From NCBI RefSeq assembly GCF_000332415.1, contig NZ_AOHC02000041.1, positions 328,609 through 392,608 on the forward strand: a DNA stretch of 64,000 nucleotides, given 5' to 3'. Numbering within the stretch: the first letter of the stretch is position 1; each line of letters starts with the position of its first letter. The stretch is from Leptospira weilii serovar Ranarum str. ICFT. GTDB lineage: Bacteria; Spirochaetota; Leptospiria; Leptospirales; Leptospiraceae. The position numbers and the translations under genes were made by a program. Shown here piece after piece: positions 1 to 11,556 of this stretch. Under the pieces are notes generated by a model. That model ran no database searches. It was given only the letters and a program-made list of their open reading frames with translations, and was not told the DNA's origin.

Positions 1-568
1 TGTTTTGGAGATTTCAAAATCGGAAAACGGCCCTTTTGAAATGGTACATCCCGAGGGAAAAAATTCTCTATTAGAAAAATTGAATTATGATATTTTTTTA
101 TTGAGTAATTTTAAAGTTTTTGGAAGAAAAACCGGAAAAGTGATTAATGACGGTCATTGTGGAGAGTATCCGGAATTTTACGTGGAAAAGTTTGAACTTT
201 GGGGAATGATCCGACGTTGTACTGCCATAGGAGTCGAAGGTTTTTATCGATATATGGATTATCTGCCAACTCATTCCTAGGCAGCTGAGGATTATAGTTC
301 TTCCGATTCCGAAATAATTCGGGTATCGGAAGAAACTTGCAGCCAAAAATTTACAGCATGCGGCGAGGCATTAAAATCCACTTCCCTTGATTCAAAAGAT
401 TGGAAATTCAAAAATAAAACTTTAGATTTAGAAAATGGTTATGAAGACCATCTGTATGAGTCGGTTCGTTTTTATCCGGTGACCAATTGTTTTGAAGATG
501 AACAACTGTGTTGTAAGCCGACACAATTTAAAAGAATCAAAATAGCCTCTGGGCATCGATACAGATGA
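1..568 (+). pseudogene. Interrupted hypothetical gene, 5' end outside the window
   Basis: The frame is open from the window edge to an amber stop at 278-280. It then stays open in the same frame for 95 more codons to a TGA at 566-568. The second half is rich in cysteine (TCSQKFTACGE, CFEDEQLCC), and the first half also has a Cys near VINDGHCGEYPEF. The likeliest reading is one roughly 190-residue or longer protein broken by a point nonsense mutation; stop readthrough is possible but has no support here. The first codon visible is TTG at 5, but the frame also continues to the left edge. I do not recognise the family. Confidence 0.5.
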
Positions 569-668
569 CGAACTACACTTTGTGATAAACATTAGGTGTA
601 GGGATGAGTAGAAGGCGAAAACCTTTTAAAAATGAATTTGCTAAAAATATCCGTACTACCTCCGGCAA

Positions 669-1745
669 CTATGGAGCGTCTTCAAGAAACCTGAGCGCAT
701 CATAATTATTTTTTCTGTCCAAGTTCATTAAATATTTTGCATGTTCCAGAGGAGTTTCCCCAGAGCCGTTTTTTACGGTTGGGTCTGCGCCTTGTTGCAA
801 AAGATACTGCGCAATTTTTTTCGAGCCTGCATCATACAGTGGAGTCTGCTGATAAACATTCTTACCGTTTACATTGGCGCCGTGTTCTACTAATTGTTTT
901 ACAATTTCAATGTTGTGTTTATTCTCTACTGCGTAGTGTAGAGGACTACTCCCGTCTTCCGCCAAAGTAGAATTGACATCGACTCTTCCCTTTTCTAAGA
1001 GCAACCTAATAATTTTGAGTCTTCTATCATTTTTTGGCGGAAGATTAGAATAATGTTTTATCACGTTGAAGAATAGATAATTACAACGACGAAAAAGATC
1101 GCAACTCTTCGCATTTGCATCGGCGCCTTTCTCTAAAAGAAGCTCAACGATTTCAACATTCTCTTTCTCAATAGCAAAATATAATAAAGATTTATCATAG
1201 ACAGCGTTGTTTTGGAAATGTACATCGGCGCCTTTCTCTAAGAGTAACCTCACGATTTCAACATTCTCTTTCTTAATAGCAAAATACAATGGAGACGGAC
1301 CAATGAATGTAGAATTTACAATTGCAGCGCTAGTCTCAATACAACGGCGAACCCCGGATAGATCGTTGTTCTCGATACTTCCGATTAGAAGACCTGATTC
1401 CCAGGCCTCGGGGACTCTCGAATAGTAATATGCCGTCAACGGAATTGTAATAGGAAGTAGGATCGTATCCGCTAAGAAGGACAAAGGAAGATCAATAATA
1501 CTAAAAGGAAAATTCTTATCTATACCAGTCATCCAGTAGAGTCGTATCCCTGGATAAATCCAGAGAGGAGGATCCAAGGCGCTACGATTTTTAGACAGTT
1601 GCTGAGAGATGGTTTTATCTGCGTATCTTGCCATGGACCAAACGGGTGTGGGTAAAATTTGGGCTTCTTCAAGCATTAGGATTGTGGCACAATCCATCTG
1701 AGCGGCCATCGAGATCATTATCATCATTCTGAACAAGATTTTCAT
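669..1745 (-). CDS. YceK-like N-terminus fused to ankyrin repeats
   Basis: The protein has 358 residues. The first 19 residues are hydrophobic and end in Cys (AAQMDC), a poor lipobox. Residues about 65-110 carry the pattern of YceK/YidQ-type small lipoproteins: YPGIRLYW, then FSIIDLPLSFLADTILLPIT. From about residue 120 to the end there are five to six ankyrin repeats, with clear cores such as SPLYFAIKKENVEIVRLLL, SSPLHYAVENKHN and GETPLEHAKYL. Ankyrin repeats bind other proteins, so an envelope-anchored or periplasmic scaffold is a reasonable inference; the partner is unknown. It stands alone, with about 315 bases of non-coding DNA before the next gene. The fusion of the two parts is unusual, and the family assignment of the N-terminus is by motif only. 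Confidence 0.75.
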   Translation of the reverse strand: MKILFRMMIMISMAAQMDCATILMLEEAQILPTPVWSMARYADKTISQQLSKNRSALDPPLWIYPGIRLYWMTGIDKNFPFSIIDLPLSFLADTILLPITIPLTAYYYSRVPEAWESGLLIGSIENNDLSGVRRCIETSAAIVNSTFIGPSPLYFAIKKENVEIVRLLLEKGADVHFQNNAVYDKSLLYFAIEKENVEIVELLLEKGADANAKSCDLFRRCNYLFFNVIKHYSNLPPKNDRRLKIIRLLLEKGRVDVNSTLAEDGSSPLHYAVENKHNIEIVKQLVEHGANVNGKNVYQQTPLYDAGSKKIAQYLLQQGADPTVKNGSGETPLEHAKYLMNLDRKNNYDALRFLEDAP

Positions 1746-2060
1746 TTTCTATTGTTCCCGATTACATTGGATTGTTCCGATTCAATCTGTTTTGGCATTC
1801 TCATATCTGTAAGTCCGGCGTAAAATTTTATAATAAATAAAAATAGGGTTTTGTTCATTCTTTTTTGCATTTGCTTAACGTTATTTTGATTCGTAAGAAA
1901 ATGAACTTATTTCGAAAACACAAATCTTTTAAGTGCGATCCAGGCCTTATTTTGAGGTCGATTGTTCTCGTGAAGACGGATCAAAAAGCAAATGACAGAG
2001 GGATAAGTTTTGATTTTCTAGTGATCAGATTCGAATTTTTTACTTCAGGATTAAAAACCC
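1746..2060. other. Intergenic region, divergent promoters expected
   Basis: This stretch lies between the divergently transcribed ankyrin and acyl-CoA dehydrogenase genes. It is A+T-rich, so both promoters should lie here, but I see no convincing -35/-10 pair, palindrome or RNA element. A short open frame at 1865-2086 runs into the dehydrogenase start and has no coding character. Confidence 0.4.
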
Positions 2061-3737
<1,677 letters not shown>

Positions 3738-3757
3738 GTTTAAGTTTAGAATCGAAT

Positions 3758-3822
3758 GAAAGTCTATTCAGAAAACTGAATGGACTTTCGAGTCGGAAAG
3801 GCGGGTTGTTCCGCCTTTTTTA
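3758..3822 (+). terminator. Tandem hairpin terminator after the acyl-CoA dehydrogenase
   Basis: There are two stem-loops in a row. The first (3758-3789) has 14-base arms around an AAAA loop with one G-T pair. The second (3797-3818) is AAAGGCGG, a GTTGTT loop and CCGCCTTT, followed directly by T residues, as expected of an intrinsic terminator for the gene ending at 3737. The opposing cyclase gene ends at 3897. Confidence 0.85.
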
Positions 3823-3896
3823 GTTTAGCGAAGATCAAAATTAGTATTTTGTTTTCGATATAACCGTCCGATTCTTTTCGACGAGGGATCTTTTAC

Positions 3897-5141
3897 TCAT
3901 TCGTTCGGATCCTTGGGCGAATAGATGTTCCTTTCTCCGGTGATTCCTTTGAGATGTTTTGCACCCACGAATTCGAAATTTTCCAACCCGGCCTTGTTTA
4001 CAAACTCCTCCGTGGTCAAAATACTCCTGCCGAAATCTTTGCAAAGAGATTCGACTCGAAAGGCCTGATTGACCGCGTTACCGATCACCGTAAAATCGAG
4101 CCTGTCTTTAGCGCCTACGTTACCGTAAACTACGTCGCCCACGTTGAGCGCCATACCCAAGTGAATCGGAGACTCCGGATGATCGGCGTTCCATTGGATT
4201 ACGGAACTTTGAATCTTTTGCGCCGCTTTTAGAGCCGCCAAACACGCCTTATGCGGATCTTCTTCCGCGGGAAAAACGGCGAGGATCGCGTCCCCGATGA
4301 ACTTAAGAATTTCTCCTTTTTCTTCTTGAATCGGTTGTGCGGTGAGTTCGAAGTAATTGTCCAGAATTTCCACGATTCTTTTAGGGGAATTGTTTTCGCT
4401 CAAATAGGAAAAGTCCCGTAGGTCCGCGCAAAGAATCGCCGCGTAGATCGTTTCACCCGATCCTCTTTTAAATTCTCCCGATAAAACTCTTTTGGAAGCG
4501 TTGGAACCGAGATAAACTTCCAAAAGTTCGTTGATCGCGAATTTTCTGGATTCCAAATCCAAACGTAAGGAAAGAACGTTTCGAATCGAATTTAAGAAAT
4601 CGATTTGCTCCTCCGAAAATCCTCCGGGCGCGTCCGTACTCCAAGAAATCGCACTTCGAATGTTTGTTCCGAAAACGGAGGCGAAGATACAATAATCCGT
4701 TCCGCCTTTTTCGCGTAAGTCGACGCAGATCGGATACGAAAGATCGGCGTCCGGACCGGTCAGCTTACAACGAATGAAATCCTTTTCTTCTTCTCGAATG
4801 AGATAGATAGGACTGTCCTTGTATTGTTGTTGTTTGAGTCCGTCGTGTGAAATCAATACGGCTTGTGTTTCCTCTCCTCTCGTCCAGATGAGCGATCTCA
4901 CCATCACTTCCGGATGCATGGTGGGAATACTCGTAAAAAATCTCCAAACCGGAATTCCCGTCTCTATCATTTTGCGGTTTACGATTTCTATAAGTTCCTT
5001 CGCTTCCAAGGCTCTGGATTCGGGGGTGGATAACCAATTTATAATTTCTTTCATTGTTTCTCTTCTTACGTTATGTATTGGATTCGTTTCGAGTCCGTTT
5101 CTAAGATTCGAAGACGGTTCGAAAGGATTCTGCTGGTCCAT
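3897..5141 (-). CDS. Class III adenylate/guanylate cyclase with N-terminal sensor region
   Basis: The protein has 414 residues. About 1-210 form a GAF-like sensor region without an obvious membrane segment. A class III nucleotide cyclase catalytic domain fills about 225-410. Metal-binding aspartates are seen in CADLRDFS and in [11 protein letters not shown], and the transition-state Asn/Arg in [13 protein letters not shown]. The Lys in ILKFIGD and the Asp in RLDFTVIG fit adenylate rather than guanylate specificity. It should make cAMP in the cytoplasm in response to a signal bound by the N-terminal half. It begins at ATG 5141 ([11 protein letters not shown]) and is monocistronic, convergent with the dehydrogenase. 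Leptospires typically carry many such cyclases. Product identity is firm; the ligand is unknown. Confidence 0.92.
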   Translation of the reverse strand: MDQQNPFEPSSNLRNGLETNPIHNVRRETMKEIINWLSTPESRALEAKELIEIVNRKMIETGIPVWRFFTSIPTMHPEVMVRSLIWTRGEETQAVLISHDGLKQQQYKDSPIYLIREEEKDFIRCKLTGPDADLSYPICVDLREKGGTDYCIFASVFGTNIRSAISWSTDAPGGFSEEQIDFLNSIRNVLSLRLDLESRKFAINELLEVYLGSNASKRVLSGEFKRGSGETIYAAILCADLRDFSYLSENNSPKRIVEILDNYFELTAQPIQEEKGEILKFIGDAILAVFPAEEDPHKACLAALKAAQKIQSSVIQWNADHPESPIHLGMALNVGDVVYGNVGAKDRLDFTVIGNAVNQAFRVESLCKDFGRSILTTEEFVNKAGLENFEFVGAKHLKGITGERNIYSPKDPNE

Positions 5142-5421
5142 ATCCTACGTTCGGAGTTTTATGCAAAGAAAAATTCAATCTAGGAAAAACCGGATGTAGG
5201 ATTGAAAATCGTTTAAGTGAACGTTTTTGATTAGGATCTTTTTCGTTCGTAAATTAGAAAATTTGCAAGTAATGTTCGAACTATACGATGACATATCAAA
5301 CGATCCCATAGAGTTTTTGAAACCTCCGTCTCGAAAGAAGTAGGTTTTTCGATCGGGACAGAGATATATTTAGAATTCATTTAGGATCTTGGAACGGATT
5401 CTAAAAATAACAAAGGAAGGT

Positions 5422-5745
5422 TCATTGGACCCCTGGAAAAGACGTCACGTATTTGATTTTGATATCCGGAAAATTGTCCACGAATTGGATTTTAAGATCC
5501 GGAAACGAATCCGTCATCTGCCATTCTCCGCAGGAATCCGCCGACGAACTTACCACTTTTACTTTTAGGTCCGGAGACGAGGTTACCACTTTTACTCGTA
5601 TATCGGGGGAGTTACTTACAACTTTGATTCTTCCATACAAACGTTTGCCTTCAAAGCTACAAGCCTCATCGATATTGTCCGCATAGATTGTGCTTCCGAT
5701 TAAAAAAGTTCCGATTAAGATTGTGCATGAAAAAATCCGTTTCAT
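5422..5745 (-). CDS. Small exported strand-repeat protein, possible 7(1) septoil-knot family
   Basis: The protein has 107 residues with a signal peptide (MKRIFSCTILIGTFLIG, cleavage probably after IYA). The mature part is a chain of roughly 10-residue repeats: SNSPDIRVKVV, SSPDLKVKVV, SFPDLKIQFV, NFPDIKIKYV. Two cysteines remain in the mature part. Alternating hydrophobic strands with a Pro-Asp turn in each repeat resemble the small family predicted to fold as a 7(1) torus-knotted beta structure (septoil knot). I see the repeats directly; the family assignment is by pattern recognition and needs a profile search. Function is unknown, and the location is periplasm or surface. It is monocistronic with about 160 bases of A+T-rich DNA upstream. 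Confidence 0.75.
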   Translation of the reverse strand: MKRIFSCTILIGTFLIGSTIYADNIDEACSFEGKRLYGRIKVVSNSPDIRVKVVTSSPDLKVKVVSSSADSCGEWQMTDSFPDLKIQFVDNFPDIKIKYVTSFPGVQ

Positions 5746-5963
5746 GATTCCATCCTAAATATGGTTTGAGAAACGTCGATGAGAACATTTCACTTTTGAA
5801 TTGGTTCCTAAAAAAGCGGCTTAACTCTGAAATTGAAAAAGTTTTTAAAAAAGTAAAAGAACGATTTTAACTTGGAAATTGAGTTGATCCTTCGATCGTT
5901 TTTTCCGGTATAGTGGGAACACACGTCCTTGATTTCAAATTCCGTTTTGATATCTTCCGATTT

Positions 5964-7523
<1,560 letters not shown>

Positions 7524-7570
7524 AGAAAAAAATACATTCTATTGAACGCGAATTCGACTTAAAAAAGTTT

Positions 7571-7682
7571 GGGCGAATCCGGCCTTGGCTTTGCCAAGAC
7601 CGGACCGCGCTTTCCGCTCTGATCAACAAATTGAGGGAATGTCCGAAAAATGAAATTCTTTCGTCGTTCCAATTTGTTGATC
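7571..7682. repeat. Interspersed repeat with two nested inverted repeats
   Basis: A hairpin at 7579-7603 has arms CCGGCCTTGGC and GCCAAGACCGG. A second, perfect 13-bp inverted repeat GATCAACAAATTG (7621-7633) pairs with 7670-7682. The start (GGGCGAATCCGGC) and the stretch before GATCAA resemble, on the other strand, the sequence inside the element at 23609-23785 (about 23695-23757). This suggests a small dispersed repeat family. It may also end transcription of the SDR gene at 7523. Confidence 0.5.
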
Positions 7683-7726
7683 TCGCTTCAATCGCTTTCG
7701 CATCGGTTATATCGAAGTCGCGTTGT

Positions 7727-8380
7727 TTATTTCGACAAATCTTCCGGTTCTATCTTTTTTAGTTTTTTGAAATAATGGAAGAATTCGTTTTCGATCGTTT
7801 CTCTTCTCGAATTTTTGGCCGCTCCCAAAATCAACAAACGATCCCTCGCTCTTGATAAACCGACATAGAGAATTCTCCTTTCCTCTTCGATCGTTTCCAA
7901 AGGAGAATCGTATCTGGCGTTCCAGCCGTCCGCGACGTCCACAAAAACCGTATGAAATTCCAAACCCTTACTGGCGTGAATCGTCATCAGATATCGATCC
8001 GGTATTCCAATTCTGATATATTCGGAAATTCTAAAATTTGATCGACATAAAATTTTCAAATCTCCTGCGGAGGCGGGGATCGCTCCAAATAGGAAAGGAA
8101 TCAGATCGGCGGTTTCTTCCATGAGGATTTTCCCGATAAAAGCTTTTCCTGTGCGCGAAGGAAGAACTTCTTTTTCGATTTTTTCCCGATTTTTTAGGAT
8201 CGGAATTGCGGACGTTCGGATGATTTCCGGCAGAGAACGATAGTTTGTGTTTAAAAAATGGACCTTACAAGGTTGGAAGAGTTTTTGGAAACTTAAGAAC
8301 GCTTCCGGCGCCGTTCCCCGGAAACTATAGATTGCTTGGCTGTCGTCTCCGACTACGAATTTCTTGTTTAGATTCCCCAA
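7727..8380 (-). pseudogene. UvrD/PcrA-type helicase, C-terminal remnant
   Basis: Only the second half of a superfamily 1 DNA helicase is present: motif [18 protein letters not shown], motif IV LNTNYRS, motif [16 protein letters not shown], motif [22 protein letters not shown]. The N-terminal half with Walker A and the DExx box is absent. Helicase similarity begins at [12 protein letters not shown] (8369 on this strand), exactly at one arm of a 36-bp inverted repeat, beyond which lies unrelated element DNA. The frame's apparent TTG start at 8380 lies outside the helicase sequence. The remnant cannot hydrolyse ATP. It is a chromosomal gene broken by insertion or rearrangement, and no missing half is visible in the window. 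Confidence 0.88.
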
Positions 8381-10299
8381 ACGAAAAAAACCAACTCACC
8401 AATCCGTTTCTTCGAAACGTCCTTGGCGAGTCCATTTTTTCCTCTGTTCATCAAAACAAGAAATTCGTAGTCGGAGACGACAGCCAAGCTTTTACTAAAA
8501 ATAAGCCTTCTACCAAAACTAAATCACCTAAAGTAAAGTCTCTAACAGCTAAAGATCGTTTTAACTCTAAATTCCCTCATATCAACATTGACTATTACAC
8601 CAATTTAACTAAGGCTCTATTAACTAATTTTTACCCAAAGACTTGTCCTACTTGTAATGTTCTTTTAACTAAAGAAGTTTCTACTCGTGAGAATGCTATT
8701 CTTTGTCCAGAGTGTAACTATCATGGATCGAGAACTGTTGGAACTTCATTGCATCATCTAAAAGTACCGTTATGGACGTTCTCTTATATCTTAGTAGAAG
8801 CAGTACAAAGGTTTCCATTAGGACTATCAGCTTCTGAAATACAAAGGAAACTATGCGTCAGTAATAATACTGGGATTCTTCTTAAAAGGAGGCTCCAGGT
8901 ATTCCTCTCTGAAATGATACCATCTATAAAGGCTTTAATGGTAGAGGATATATGTAAGTCCTGGAAAGGTAGGAATTTGCCAGAATCAGGCGATTTGAGC
9001 AAGATTATTAAGGGTAAGCCCGTAGTTCATACGGATACTTTAGCTCTATTCAGTGCTACACCTAGTATGAGAAGCAACGGACATTTAGCTAGAAAGAAAC
9101 ATACAGGACAAACAGCTAGTATCTACCTCAGTGATCGAGTAGCAGAACAGAAAGGTAAGTATCAGATTGGAAGTTTGATCCATACCATAGCGATTAAAGG
9201 TAAAGGGATTATATTAACTTCTGTTCCTGATCAAAAACAAACTACTCTACAACCTCTCTTTGATTTTTTGCCACAGAATGCGCCTCTATGCTCTGATGAG
9301 GGAATTCCCTGGATGGAAAGATACAATCGAAACTTTAGATCAGTAAATCATTCAGCGAGATCTAAAGATGGAAAGAGGAATGTATGGGCTAAGAATCGCT
9401 GGAGCAAAAATGGAATATCAAATCAAGTAAGTGAAGGAACTCAACGTTCTATTAAATATTCTTTCTTAGCATCATACAGTTATTTTAAACCAGAGAGTGG
9501 ACAATTGTATCTTAATGAATTTTCTGCGTTAAAAGCTATTCGAGTATATGGAGTAGAAGAGTTACTACGAGTTAGTAGTCATCAAAAGGTTCATCTTAGC
9601 TCTAAAAAAACTAAGGAATTGGGGAAAGTAGAGACTAAATATAGGATTAAGCCTAATTCCAGTATAAAGCACTCGGATTCTAAATATTTGCTTAAAACAG
9701 TGGATTCCTTCAAGTATATACCACCCACTCCAAATGGAAGAATTCGTAGAGATTTTAGTAATTCAAGGAAAAGAATCGATGTAAAGTTCCGTAATCTACT
9801 AGAGAAAAACGAATTCTATGAGTTAAGACAGGCACACATTGACTATCTGGATTTCATGATTGACGGACCAAAGCATAGAAGACTAAAAGAAAAATACTTC
9901 AATTCATTATCCTATATGCTTTGGAACAAGGTAAACCATGAATCCGAAAGCTATGTAAATAGTGAGGAATGGAAGTTTTTAAAAGATAGAAAACCATTAA
10001 TAAGAATATTATCACGCTGGGCGAAACTCGGAATTGCAAAAGTAACAAAAGTTAAAACCAAAGCCTTTGATGAATTTGAGCTAAAGGTTCAGAAGCTTAT
10101 TCCTATATTACCGGATGTCCTTTATACTTACGATCGAAGTGATTTTTTAAATTATAAGGAACAAAGTAAGAATATCAAAGTTATTATGATACCGACTCAG
10201 GTTGGTTCTAAAAGCAAATACGGACTTACAAAAAAAGAACGGGATAAATTGATAAGGGGTTGCAATGGGAAATTTCAAAACAAAAAGAAAAGACACTGA
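8245..10299 (+). CDS. IS1595-like zinc-ribbon DDE transposase with long C-terminal extension
   Basis: The open frame is 684 codons, but only the part after about 8490 looks native; 8245-8370 is antisense to the helicase remnant, so the true start is not visible. A zinc ribbon CPTC (8644-8655) and CPEC (8704-8715) is followed by a helix-turn-helix region ([14 protein letters not shown]). Next comes a DDE-like domain with VVHTDT near 9030, CSDEGIPW near 9295 and SEGTQRSIK near 9435, the order and spacing of IS1595/ISXO2 transposases. About 250 more residues, rich in Lys and Arg, are not part of the standard family. The HNH-like gene overlaps its end by 35 bases. The gene is A+T-richer than the flanking SDR gene. 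Family call moderate to good; activity unknown. Confidence 0.7.
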   Translation: MCLKNGPYKVGRVFGNLRTLPAPFPGNYRLLGCRLRLRISCLDSPNEKNQLTNPFLRNVLGESIFSSVHQNKKFVVGDDSQAFTKNKPSTKTKSPKVKSLTAKDRFNSKFPHINIDYYTNLTKALLTNFYPKTCPTCNVLLTKEVSTRENAILCPECNYHGSRTVGTSLHHLKVPLWTFSYILVEAVQRFPLGLSASEIQRKLCVSNNTGILLKRRLQVFLSEMIPSIKALMVEDICKSWKGRNLPESGDLSKIIKGKPVVHTDTLALFSATPSMRSNGHLARKKHTGQTASIYLSDRVAEQKGKYQIGSLIHTIAIKGKGIILTSVPDQKQTTLQPLFDFLPQNAPLCSDEGIPWMERYNRNFRSVNHSARSKDGKRNVWAKNRWSKNGISNQVSEGTQRSIKYSFLASYSYFKPESGQLYLNEFSALKAIRVYGVEELLRVSSHQKVHLSSKKTKELGKVETKYRIKPNSSIKHSDSKYLLKTVDSFKYIPPTPNGRIRRDFSNSRKRIDVKFRNLLEKNEFYELRQAHIDYLDFMIDGPKHRRLKEKYFNSLSYMLWNKVNHESESYVNSEEWKFLKDRKPLIRILSRWAKLGIAKVTKVKTKAFDEFELKVQKLIPILPDVLYTYDRSDFLNYKEQSKNIKVIMIPTQVGSKSKYGLTKKERDKLIRGCNGKFQNKKKRH
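8334..8489. repeat. Perfect 36-bp inverted repeat copying a helicase motif
   Basis: Positions 8334-8369 and 8454-8489 are exact reverse complements of each other, separated by 84 bases. Both arms encode [12 protein letters not shown]: the left arm in the helicase remnant on the minus strand, the right arm in frame with the transposase on the plus strand. This is a duplication of host coding sequence in inverted orientation at an element junction, not a normal target-site duplication. Confidence 0.9.
8359..8512 (+). repeat. 154-bp direct repeat, copy 1 (copy 2 at 63842-63995)
   Basis: The segment from ATTTCTTGTTTAG to AAGCCTTCTA is base-for-base identical to 63842-63995. The two flanks diverge at once on both sides in the second copy. 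It contains the 84-base loop and the right arm of the 36-bp inverted repeat plus the first bases upstream of the transposase body. Confidence 0.92.
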
Positions 10300-10585
10300 A
10301 AAGATTCGTTTTGGAGCTAAGGAATTCTGGGAAATACTAAATCGGCAAGAAAGAAAGTGTGCATTGTCTGGAAGAATATTAACTGAATTAAACACTCAGT
10401 TTGAATTAGTTGATCCCCATAGAACAAAGGATAAGGGTTCGCTTGATAATATTTATGCTGTCGATAAAGCTCTCTCTTTCGTAGCTCGACACTATTCAGA
10501 TAAAGAGATCATTAATTTAGCAATTGAAATTGTTAAGTTTAGAGGAAAAGAGGCTAACGTCGAACTTAAGAAAATTAGGAAGTAA
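10265..10585 (+). CDS. HNH-like small protein accompanying the transposase
   Basis: The protein has 106 residues and overlaps the transposase end by 35 bases, so it is probably translated by coupling. The centre reads CALSGRILTE, FELVDPHRTKDKGSLDNIYAVDKALS, the layout of small HNH nucleases (C-x-x-S-G, the DHI-P-x-x-x-G turn, then N-I). The usual first histidine pair is replaced by VDPH, and only one Cys of the metal-binding pairs is evident, so nuclease activity is uncertain. Co-occurrence with the transposase suggests an accessory role in the element. Confidence 0.55.
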   Translation: MGNFKTKRKDTEKIRFGAKEFWEILNRQERKCALSGRILTELNTQFELVDPHRTKDKGSLDNIYAVDKALSFVARHYSDKEIINLAIEIVKFRGKEANVELKKIRK

Positions 10586-10591
10586 CGAAAA

Positions 10592-11206
10592 GTGAATTCT
10601 ATCCAGTCTCATTTCCCTCCTTACAAAATATTAAGACTCATAATGCTTTTTAGGGGAAGATTAATGGACAGAGTAGAAAAAGCTGAGAATAGGAATTTAA
10701 CTTCCAAACAACCGGCTACTTGGTCTAGTTGCCTCATCAAAAATAAAAGTCGAATTAGAAATAGAATTCTAAAAAAAGATAATCTGTTACCTAATGATGG
10801 CTGGCAAAATTTGATCACTGATCAAAGAGCAAAATTTAAAAGACTCTACAATGACGATTACGCATGGCGGGTACTCGAATACGAAACTCTAGAAAGATTA
10901 AATAATTGGATATTCCCTCAAGAAACCGGTTATTTATGGAAAGCTGCAATATCAAGACAAACTAAAAAATTTAGAATGCGGAGTGAAGTTCTTCAAATTC
11001 AAACTCGGGGATCAAGATACAGATTTATCGAAGTTCAAAGAGCTAAAAGGAAAAAATTGATATTAAACAAATTAAAAATAGAAACATATTGGAGCCTTTG
11101 CTTTGAAGGACAGAAAATGAAATTGGACAGGTATTTTAATCAAGGATGGATTGATAGGATTAGTGATCAAAAACGAAAGCTATGGAGGATGATCTTGTCA
11201 CATTAA
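10592..11206 (+). CDS. Hypothetical basic protein of the transposon unit
   Basis: This is a 204-codon frame; the start may be internal (MLFRGRLMDRVEK at 10643 or MDRVEK at 10664). It is strongly basic, with many Lys, Arg and Trp residues (WSSCLIKNKSRIRNRIL, WRVLEYETLERLNNW) and no recognised motif, membrane segment or signal. It lies 6 bases after the HNH-like gene in the same orientation and with the same A+T-rich composition, so it likely belongs to the same mobile unit. A nucleic-acid-binding role would fit the charge but is a guess. Confidence 0.5.
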   Translation: MNSIQSHFPPYKILRLIMLFRGRLMDRVEKAENRNLTSKQPATWSSCLIKNKSRIRNRILKKDNLLPNDGWQNLITDQRAKFKRLYNDDYAWRVLEYETLERLNNWIFPQETGYLWKAAISRQTKKFRMRSEVLQIQTRGSRYRFIEVQRAKRKKLILNKLKIETYWSLCFEGQKMKLDRYFNQGWIDRISDQKRKLWRMILSH

Positions 11207-11556
11207 ATTTAAGGAATGGGTTTTCTGAATTTCAATAAAAAATTGTCAGATTGACTTAATATTCCATTATAAAATTACGAATAAATAATATGCTATGTCG
11301 ATTCAAGATTGGGGAAAAACGATGAATTAGTTTTCGATTATTTTCGGAGATCGATTGAAACTGGATTCTTTTTAAGAAAGTCATTTACACAAGATTGCTG
11401 ATAACGCCCCGGGTCGAATTGGAATCGGTTTGCGAATCTCACAGCGTAAATTGACCAGCTTTTCATCCAGGCAATTCACCGGTTCTTGATTACATGGATT
11501 TTTATTTTTTATCTATGTACAACAATAAAGTACGTATACTTTTCGCGGTGACGATT
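11207..11556. other. Non-coding gap with IS256 end
   Basis: Apart from the IS256 right-end fragment at 11301-11403, I see no gene here. The rest is A+T-rich sequence up to the end of the primase-helicase gene at 11557, with no clear hairpin terminator. Confidence 0.4.
11301..11403 (+). mobile_element. IS256-family right end (truncated), inward-facing copy 1
   Basis: The first 30 bases encode the transposase C-terminus IQDWGKTMN and its stop, in the plus direction. The remainder is the non-coding right end, finishing with the IS256-type TTTACACAA motif and GCTGATA. The 103 bases are the exact reverse complement of 15481-15583. Only this stub remains; the transposase body is missing. Confidence 0.88.
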
